A DNA stretch of 64,000 bases from Ampelomyces quisqualis (taxonomy: Eukaryota; Ascomycota; Dothideomycetes; Pleosporales; Phaeosphaeriaceae), in assembly GCA_018398575.1 (NCBI GenBank), contig JAGTXZ010000019.1, positions 2,542,001-2,606,000 on the forward strand, in the 5' to 3' direction. Below, in pieces: positions 56,801 through 64,000 of the stretch (the first letter of the stretch is position 1; each line of letters begins with the position of its first letter). The notes under the pieces were generated by a model that saw only the letters and a list, made by a program, of their open reading frames with translations, was not told the origin of the DNA and did not search any database. The translations under genes and the position numbers were made by a program.

Positions 56801-59024
56801 ACTCGATCACTCCTGGGAGCCGTCGAAGCACAGGTCGTCGAGCTCAAGTCCAAGCTTAACGCAAGCCAGGAAGAGCTCGAACAGTCTCGCGGTAGCAAGG
56901 CCGAGGTCAAAAGCAGACTTGAAGCAGCGCTTAGCGACTATGCTAGACTTCAAGAGGACTTCAACATGGCACTGCAGGGTCAATCGGGCATCGAGGACCT
57001 GGAAAGCGATCTCGCCTCTGCTCAAACACGATTGAAAGAACTGGAACATGCTCATGCTGAGCTTACAACACTTCGAAAAAGTAAGACCGATGTCGAAGTA
57101 AAGCTTACCGAGGCTTTAGCATCGACGTCAACTCTAGAGCACGATCTCGAATCAGCATGCACTCGTCTGCGTGAGATCGAGGACAAGCATACATTGCTGA
57201 ACTCAAGAATAGCTACCATGGACGAAGACCTTGCTGCTGTACGAAACGAGAAGGCTCAAATCGAACAACAATCTGGCAGCAAAGACACAGACTTGGCTTC
57301 TGTCCGCTCTCGTCTCGAAAGCTTGGAGTTTGAGAAGGCCAACATGGCTGCTGAGGCTGCAGAAACGGCACAAGAGGTTATGGAGCTACGCAACGCCAAT
57401 AGTCGACTCGAAGAAAAGCTTGACGAAGCCATTCAAAGTACGACCGGCTTCGAGAACGACTTGCAAACCGCTCGTGTGCGCCTTGAGACTGCCCAGTCTG
57501 AAGTCGTCGCTCTCAAGTCGAAGATAGGGGAGACGAACAATGACCTCGACAGTCTCCGCGAAGCCAACACCAAGCTTACTGATTCTGAGAAGGACATGGT
57601 TGAACGCCTATCCACTGCTGAGAAGGATCTTCAAAATGTCCGTGAGACAAACGAGCGCCTCGAAGCTTTCCTCGAACGAGTTGAAAAAGACATGGGTCAC
57701 TCCGAAACTGCATTCGAAGGAAGTGAGAAGCGACTGGAAGAATTTGTCGAAGAGTCACAGATCAAGCTCGATGCTGCAAGGAACGCGAAGCTCAAGTACA
57801 AGCGCAGGCTGTCTGAGAAAGACAACGAGCTGGGCGTTCCAGTCACAGATAACACCGACCTGCGCCATAAGATCGGCGCGAAGACGGAGGAAGTTGATGC
57901 TCTTGAGGTGAAAAACGAAGAAATGACCCAACAGCTGCTTGAGAAGGACAAGTTCGTCGCTGAGCTACGCAAGTCCACCGATCAGAGGATGCGATCCATG
58001 AACACCGCCTACAACGAATTGCGGTCAAGATATGAGCAGCAACTGCGCGGTCATGGTCCTGCTGCCAAACGACCCCAACGAGAGCGCGCCATGACTGATG
58101 GTCAGCCAACACGTAAACCCGACATAGAATCTTCCTATGCTGCTCTGGAGCGCGAAGTCCAAGGTCTCCGGGAAGACAAGAAAGCCTTCGAAACACTTGT
58201 CGCCACTCTGCAGGACAAAATCCGTCAACTGCAAGACCTTGAGGAATGGGAGGAGCCGGAAGAACAAGTACAGGATTCCGTTCCATCAACACCTACGACA
58301 CGATCTTCTCGACCAACAAGCGCACTTAGCGCACGACCTACAACCGGCGCAAGTACCGTTTCTCGAGGCGATGATTCGAACGCTTGGGCGAGCGAGATCG
58401 AAAGAATTCGAATGCTGCGCAACGAGCAGGCGATCCAACTCAGAAATAACAAGCAAGCAAGACACAATCTTAGAAAGAGTCTCAGAGATACTAAAAGTCA
58501 ACTGCACCATTTGGAGAAGCATAAGGCTAGTAAACCGTACGTCCTCCCGTCTCTCCCTATTTTGCCGACACCAAGTATACTAACTGAACAGAAGCACTCT
58601 CCGTCCCCGTCAGTACCTTCGCAAATCCCGCCCCTCATCCTCACATATCTTCGACTCCACGAATGAACACGACTACGCTACTTCGCCCTCGCGCCCAGCG
58701 ACGAGTAAGGGCCTCCTATCTACGCCCGATACCACAAGATCTTCAACACCATTTCACTCAGCGCGATCAAGACATACGATCCACTTCTCGCCCGACACGC
58801 AAATCACACCGGATACACCTGAGCGGCCGCAGACGGTAACTCCGCGGCCGCCTACGCCGCATCGGTGGAGCACGTTGACGAGACCAAAGAGTAGACAACG
58901 GCCTGCGACGAGTGCGGGGATGGATGCAGAGAGGCCAGCGACAAGTGCGGGGGAGAGTGAGGCAGGAGGGCAGGAGAAGGAAAAAAGGAAGTGGAGTGCG
59001 GGGTTGAAGAGGTTGTTCAAGTAA
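53848..59024 (+). CDS. Giant coiled-coil protein (M-protein-repeat-like)
   Basis: Exons 53848..54553, 54612..58536 and 58592..59024 encode 1687 residues. The second intron is a normal GTACGT...AACAG; the first begins GCAAGT with a CACTAAC branch and TTCCAG end, the only phase-compatible choice I found. Residues ~1-130 are Pro/Ser/Arg-rich, followed by SNWAHLTYVKSQRNTLRTEL. From ~145 to ~1500 nearly continuous heptads occur with phrases such as LEEQLETSQ, LESQLEAAQSRLAEVESE and RLEEKLDEA. The C-terminus is basic/Pro-rich and ends KRKWSAGLKRLFK, a possible amphipathic anchor. Function unknown; likely a cytoskeletal, septal or membrane tether. Confidence 0.82.
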
Positions 59025-59110
59025 CCTGTATCCTCTCCAGTTAACTTGCTTTGCTTTTCAAGTTCAATCTTATATATTTGTATATATCGATCATTTCCCC
59101 ATCCACACAA

Positions 59111-60221
59111 CTACAGTTCCAGATTCTCTCCTCCCCCTCGTCCCTCTGCCACAATACTCTCCAATAACCCCGCTAGCCTCACCCCCGCCCTCGCCAACCG
59201 CCCTTCAACAATCACCCTCGCGCCCTCTGCATACCCATTGTGCCTCAAATCTTCATCCCCATCCCCATCCCCATCCCCGTCCTTGCTTAAATACTTGTAC
59301 ACATAATCGCACGTCCACTGATTACTTTCGCGCGCCCACTGCGCCGCGCACATCTCTGGTGTACGCGCGTCGACACACGTAGTCCAGAGCGCGACGGGAG
59401 TAGGAAATGCGTCGCGCTTGATGCGCGCCTGCAGGCGCGAAAAGTACAGCGCCGGATGGCATCTAGGGAAGAGAGTGGAGGGGGGCAGGGAGGCGGCGTA
59501 GTGCGGGAGGAGAGAGTCGTAGACCTATTGTTGTTAGTTGGGTATAGATGAGTCGCCCTCGTCAAGCAAACTGCACGAGAAAGAATATTGGTCAGGGAAA
59601 GGGGGGCGGGGCGGGGGGGAGAGGGGGTTACGTACGGTGTGAAGTTGGGTGTGTATACCGTTGAACGTCACGTTTATTCCATTCCCGCCTTGTGCGTGTC
59701 CGGATGCGTGCAGGGGTTGGTGTATGTCTCCTACGAAATGGAGGAGCCATTTTAATGCCTTTTCACACTCTTCTGTCTGCTCTGCCGTCACAACACCCTG
59801 GTCCTTGACTGCGGAACGCACGCACGCTGTGAGAATCCTCGTTTGGTTCCCAATGGCGCTTACCACGCATCCGCCTTTTGCGCAGTCTTTCTCGTAGTCT
59901 AGGCTGCATGTATGCGGTGGATTGTCGTGTGTGTCGATCCAGTGCCATTGGTAGGAAAAGTGGCCTTCGGGGGTGTGTGCATATGCGTCTGCCCAGGAGG
60001 CTGCGGCGCCGAGGGTGGTGTTGGAGAGCAGGGAGGTTAGGAGGGTGGTTGTTGAGGGAGAAAGGAGGGCGGCGGCGAGGTGGCCGATCTGGTTGTGGAC
60101 TGGTGGGGTTTAGTGGGAGGGGAATGGGCGGGGGAAGGAGATGGAGGAGCCCACCGTCTGTACCCCAAGATGACGCCGGAGTGGCGGCTGTAGTTAGCAG
60201 GGTGAATGTCGCGAACTTCAT
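59111..60221 (-). CDS. Secreted S1/P1-type nuclease
   Basis: Exons 60221..60164, 60099..59636 and 59524..59111 encode 311 residues; introns are 64 and 111 nt. The signal peptide MKFATFTLLTTAATPASS ends before a Trp (WG), which as the mature N-terminus supplies a zinc ligand in this family. Further ligands: GHLA, ASWAD, HFVGDIHQPLHA and QLHTVYDSLL (H-x3-D). Conserved cysteines are in HTCSLDYEKDC. The tail contains GDGDGDGDED encoded by four ATCCCC (minus GGGGAT) repeats at 59255-59278. The enzyme degrades single-stranded nucleic acid outside the cell. It lies 86 bp from the converging coiled-coil gene. Confidence 0.9.
59255..59278 (-). repeat. Coding hexanucleotide repeat
   Basis: Four exact copies of a 6-bp unit within the last exon of the S1/P1 nuclease, encoding alternating Gly-Asp. 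Copy number could vary between strains without a frameshift. Confidence 0.9.
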
Positions 60222-60989
60222 TTTGGGTACGACGGTCTTGGTGTGAGATCTGTGGCTTTCTCGCCGAGGAGTAGAGATGAGTGAGGGCTTGAGGGCTTGT
60301 AAGCGCCGCTCTTCACGTGGGGTCACTTGTTTTGAAATGCGACGACGTTCGAGAGGGAAAAAAAGAGGAGGTTTGATTGTAGGATTGATTCTACGTGGTG
60401 CTGAAGCTTGTTCTATTACTGAAAGATTCGTTGGCATGCGCGTGTCATGTGGTTGTGCTGCTAAGCAACGCAGATGACGCGCATCTCCCCGCAAATCCAG
60501 GGTCCAGCTAGCTGGGTCGTTGTGATTGGCTCCCAAAGGTACCGTTAAGGCGGAAGAACTCACCACTGCACAGTGCACACGTTCACTGCCGCTTCAGACT
60601 TTGTAGTTCTCGAATCTTGGTGGACCAGCAGCTCTCATATCTCATCCTAGGGTTTTGAGACCATCGGGGAAAGCGCTGGACTCCTGGAGAACTGCAAACG
60701 CTGTTTAGCCAATCACGATCAAGATTACTGTATGCTCATGTTTGGTACTTGCCCTTCACTGCCACGTTCCTCACCGCTCGTGCCACTCGCAATGCTTGCG
60801 AACTCTGGGAACGGCAGGCGGTCTGTGTCTCAATCACCATTTTTCCTCTCTCTCACCCACCTAGCTCCTACACTCTCAACATCGAGACGACACTCCACTC
60901 CTACGGGCTTAAGTTTACGACAGTGCGACTCAGCTACAAATCATTCCTCACTTACAATACTTGACAAATCGATCATACAGAGAATCTTG
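60222..60989. other. Divergent intergenic region
   Basis: About 770 bp between the S1/P1 nuclease (-) and the small protein gene (+). The plus frame is open from 60732 but has no consistent ATG context or conserved sequence. Confidence 0.4.
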
Positions 60990-61400
60990 ATGTTCAAACC
61001 ATCACCCACCGCCGTTCGATCAGCCTTGCAGGGCACATACTGCAAACCGCGCCTGAACCCGGGTTGCTACATCAGCACACAGTCCGCATCCAGTGCAGCT
61101 ACACGCATCGCCGAAGCTTTTACCAAGCTCCAGATATACCCGGCCGTCAAACAAGATGACTCGGCCGCAAAGTCATCGAGTCCTCCCGTCGATCCAAGCG
61201 ACTCCACGCGCGCGCAGCAGATTGTTTGGCTGGCGAAGCGCTCACTTGCGACTTCAAACGTCTGCAATAGCCAGCTTTCAAAAGCAGAGGGGAGACTTGA
61301 GGAAGATGAGTATGTCAAACGTGAAGGAGCTGCACATTATGGCGACAAGTCTTCCGTCAAGGCTTGGGGCGGACCGACGGCCTGGGCACACCTTTGGTAA
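60990..61400 (+). CDS. Small protein of unknown function, possible mitochondrial presequence
   Basis: 136 residues from ATG 60990 (MFKPSPTAVRSALQGTYCKP), an Arg-containing, acid-poor N-terminus that could be a mitochondrial targeting signal. The middle is Ser/Pro-rich and the C-terminus ends YGDKSSVKAWGGPTAWAHLW. A well-formed intron (61397..61455, GTAATG donor, ACTAAT branch, AATAG end) spans the stop codon: unspliced TGG-TAA and spliced TG|G-TGA both end in Trp-stop. An in-frame upstream ATG exists at 60732. I recognise no family. Confidence 0.5.
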   Translation: MFKPSPTAVRSALQGTYCKPRLNPGCYISTQSASSAATRIAEAFTKLQIYPAVKQDDSAAKSSSPPVDPSDSTRAQQIVWLAKRSLATSNVCNSQLSKAEGRLEEDEYVKREGAAHYGDKSSVKAWGGPTAWAHLW

Positions 61401-63003
61401 TGCTGCATCTCCCCTACGATAATTAACGCGTATACTAATACGTCTATTCGAATAGGTGATGGAGCTTCAGATCTGTAATGACACAATGGCGGTATGAAGA
61501 ATGATCGTGGAGTTGGGACCAGTGAAAGAGTCAAGGTCAATTTACCGGGGCAGACTGACAGTGTTGGTGAACAAGGACTACCCCTCATAAAATCTCTCTA
61601 GGTATCAATGCTTGGCTAGACATCATTCTCAGTACTGTCTTTGCTGTATATTTTCTAATTGCTAAGGTAAAATCTGCTCTGGCACTAGTTAGAAAACAAC
61701 TAAATGTATTATAAGCTATCGTTGTAAAGATACTAACAGAGGAACAAAAAGCAGCAGATTACAGAGCTCTTCCTTTGAAAAAGACATTGTAAAGTTGCAA
61801 TACCTTATTTCTCTCCATTTACACTACTATAGTTTTATAGCCGTTGTAGACTTAGAGCCTTAGGACATAACTCTTCGCTACTTTGCTAAACAACTAAGAA
61901 TGCAGATATAATTATCGTACTAATAAATACACTGCATAGAATAGTGTATATTGTTGTGCGTGCCTAGCAACTTGGCTGCAGTAGTAATCTAACGAATTTG
62001 GCCAAAAGGCTTGGCAAGTAATCGTCTTACGCTTTAGAGGCTTTGTAGCGCTAGAACTTAGGCTCTACAGCCTAATGCTCCTCAAACGCTTTGACGGGGC
62101 TGTTACGCCGGTAGGTTCTCGACTGATTCTGTAGGAACCTAGGAAACGCCACAATGTCATTGGAATCTACTCCCCAAGAGGGAAATTCCTGGTTGACCAA
62201 CAAGTGCCAGCATGTTCTGCTCTTCAAGGCCTACGCTCTACTGCTTCCTGCAGGCTGCAAAATCCAAGAGAAAACCACAGGAGTATTTATGCAAGGACGA
62301 GTTAGATCAAGTCCATCAAAGTTGGACGTGACATACGCCAATCAGAGCCGGTTTCCAGATCCTGGCCATTTTCGCTGGTCTGCACGAAGAGGGAGTTACA
62401 AGCAAAAATGACCCAATGCACAAGTTCTATCAACTCACTCAATGTCCCAAAGTTAAAGCCTGTATGAGTACTGTAAGTGTAGGTTCCAAGTCATGTTTGC
62501 TTGCATGCCCCTGGGAGCGGTACAAGGTGAACCGATTGGCGGGGGCAAGATTCTCGTTGTACTCAGGTTGCCCCTGTACCCCTACACATTGCCGCTCGAA
62601 GCAGAAGGTGCAGGATCGCTAGGAGCGGGAGCGCAACCCCCATTAGGCATGCATCATGCGGCAGGACACGGGCTAAATTTTGGCGTGTGCAACGTGAGAT
62701 GGTGATTGGCGGTAGTGATTTGTACCGCGGTGCACGTGTCACGGGGAGAATGCATCATTACGGAGGCAGAAACTACTCGGGCAGACAAATGCGTATGAAT
62801 TGACTATGCAAGCAAGGTAGAGAAGAGGGGTTGACAAGGCGGGAGGGGGGAGCCCGGAGGTCTTGGTGCTCGAGCATGAAGAAGAGGTATAAGAAGTGAT
62901 CCTTTTCCTGCCGTGAGTTTGATCAGGACAACAACAGTTCCTTGACTTGACCTCACAGAAACCCGTCTCAACAAGTCAATCAGGCCCTCCTCGCTCGTTC
63001 AAG
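61401..63003. other. AT-rich relic DNA and cutinase promoter
   Basis: From about 61600 to 62100 the sequence is strongly AT-rich, with stops in all frames, like a decayed repeat. From ~62150 composition is normal; short frames at 62154-62411 and 62416-62622 have no supported identity. The last few hundred bases are the cutinase promoter with a TATA box at 62888. Confidence 0.45.
62888..62893 (+). promoter_or_regulatory. TATA box of the cutinase gene
   Basis: TATAAG lies 111-116 bp upstream of the cutinase ATG at 63004, a suitable core-promoter distance. Confidence 0.5.
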
Positions 63004-63818
63004 ATGAAGTGCGTCATCCAGTGCCTCCTCCCGCTCTCTCTGCTTGTGTCTGGTGCCCTCAGTGCGCCGGCACCGGCCCCTGTACCCACAGCAGAGAGTG
63101 CCAGCTTCCCCATCACCGACCTCCTCGACTCCGACCTCACTGTCAATGAGTATGCTGCGCAACTGGAAGGTCAAAATACCGAGCCCGCGTTAACCAGGCG
63201 CCAATTCACCGGAAGCACATACAACCAGTTGACAGATGGTACCGCATGCCGTGACGTTACGGTCATCTACGCACGCGGTACCACTCAGGCTGGTAACGTG
63301 GGCGAGCCAAACTCCGAAGGTCCCACATTCTTCAATGCGCTAGCTAGCCGTCTTGGAGGCACCAGCCGATTGGCAATTCAGGGCGTGGCCTATCCTGCCA
63401 ACGTCTTGGGATTCTTGGCTGGCGGAGACGCTGCTGGTGCCACCACCATGTTCAACCTCATCAACCAAGCTGCATCGCGCTGCCCATCAACCAAAATTGT
63501 CCTTTCCGGATACAGCCAGGGCGCCCAACTTGTGCACACCGCTACCCAGAGGCTGTCGGCTGCGAACGCTGCAAGAGTGTCTGCGGGTGAGTGCCCCAAT
63601 ATCAAATCGTTTGACATCTGTACTGATCTCGTGAAGTCGTGACATTCGGTGACGCTGATCGCGACGAGTCATTTGGTCTGGTTGCTGCGTCCAAGGTTTT
63701 GATCATTTGCCACACGGGCGACAACATCTGTGACAACGGTATCATCATCACCGCCGAGCACAGGAACTACGAGATAGATGCTCCTGCTGCAGCGGCTTTT
63801 GTTTTTGCGAGGGTCTAA
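63004..63818 (+). CDS. Secreted cutinase (CE5 family)
   Basis: Exons 63004..63586 and 63637..63818 encode 254 residues; the 50-nt intron has a GTGAGT donor and GTGAAG acceptor. MKCVIQCLLPLSLLVSGALSA is a signal peptide. A propeptide ends at ALTRR, a Kex2-like site before QFTGSTYNQLTDGTAC. Core motifs: VIYARGTTQAGNVG, the nucleophile GYSQGAQLVH, VVTFGDADRD, then the catalytic Asp region CHTGDNICDNG and His in AEHRNYEID. Cysteines pair as in cutinases. The enzyme hydrolyses cutin or other ester polymers outside the cell. An acetylxylan esterase within CE5 is the main alternative. Confidence 0.92.
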
Positions 63819-64000
63819 GTTTGTCTGCTCCAGTAGCGTTGAGATGTTCGTAGTGCGTTCACGGCTCCAAAATAGTACTAATCAATTGCTCCTGTGCTGC
63901 ATCTGTCATGACATTGGACAGTGATGTGAGAAGTCTGTGCTGCCACTTTGGATAGTATTAATCAGAGTTGCCGATCCGATTTTCAAGGTATCAGGCCTGT
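63819..64000. other. 3' flank of the cutinase gene
   Basis: 182 bp to the window end, presumably 3' UTR and spacer; nothing further visible. Confidence 0.4.

Overview
The window is nuclear DNA of a filamentous ascomycete, most likely a Dothideomycete of the Pleosporales type. The evidence is short introns (44-112 nt, one near 400 nt) with GTANGT donors and CTAAC/CTGAC branch points, about one gene per 2.5 kb, plant-cell-wall enzymes with secretion signals, a decayed NACHT-ankyrin gene in AT-rich DNA, and an orthologue set typical of Pezizomycotina. The order-level placement is inference. I rebuilt exon structures by hand; every multi-exon model below closes in frame.

Layout. 0-6 kb: the 5' part of an HRD3/SEL1L ERAD gene (-), a divergent MFS transporter (+), and a seven-knuckle CCHC zinc-finger protein (+). 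6-16 kb: four genes on the minus strand, namely a secreted Ser/Thr-rich protein ending in a degenerate GH18 chitinase domain, an SRA-YDG domain protein, a PAF-acetylhydrolase and a Rab4-type GTPase. 16-20.7 kb: AT-rich accessory DNA with a NACHT-ankyrin (NLR-like) pseudogene. 20.7-35 kb: L-arabinitol 4-dehydrogenase, an Artemis/SNM1-type nuclease, several conserved proteins of unknown function and an aminoglycoside-phosphotransferase-fold kinase. 35-44.5 kb: gene-poor DNA with a broken short-chain dehydrogenase, two diverged paralogues of unknown function and a secreted tannase/feruloyl esterase. 44.5-53 kb: a sterol-glucosyltransferase-like protein fused to ubiquitin-interacting motifs, a mitochondrial acyl-CoA dehydrogenase, and a secreted protein with three cysteine-rich repeats. 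53-64 kb: a 21-bp minisatellite, a 1,687-residue coiled-coil protein, an S1/P1 nuclease, a small unknown protein, an AT-rich relic and a cutinase.

There are no operons and no biosynthetic cluster. Functionally linked themes are secretion and protein quality control (HRD3, Rab4) and host or plant-material degradation (cutinase, tannase/feruloyl esterase, S1/P1 nuclease, arabinose catabolism by LadA). Points most worth a second look: the GH18 domain that lost its catalytic glutamate, the Rab4 with an altered G3 motif and long insert, the glycosyltransferase-UIM fusion, the SRA-YDG protein, the triple cysteine-repeat secreted protein, three apparent GC-AG introns, and the NLR relic. I found no tRNA, rRNA, CRISPR or intact transposon that I could support.
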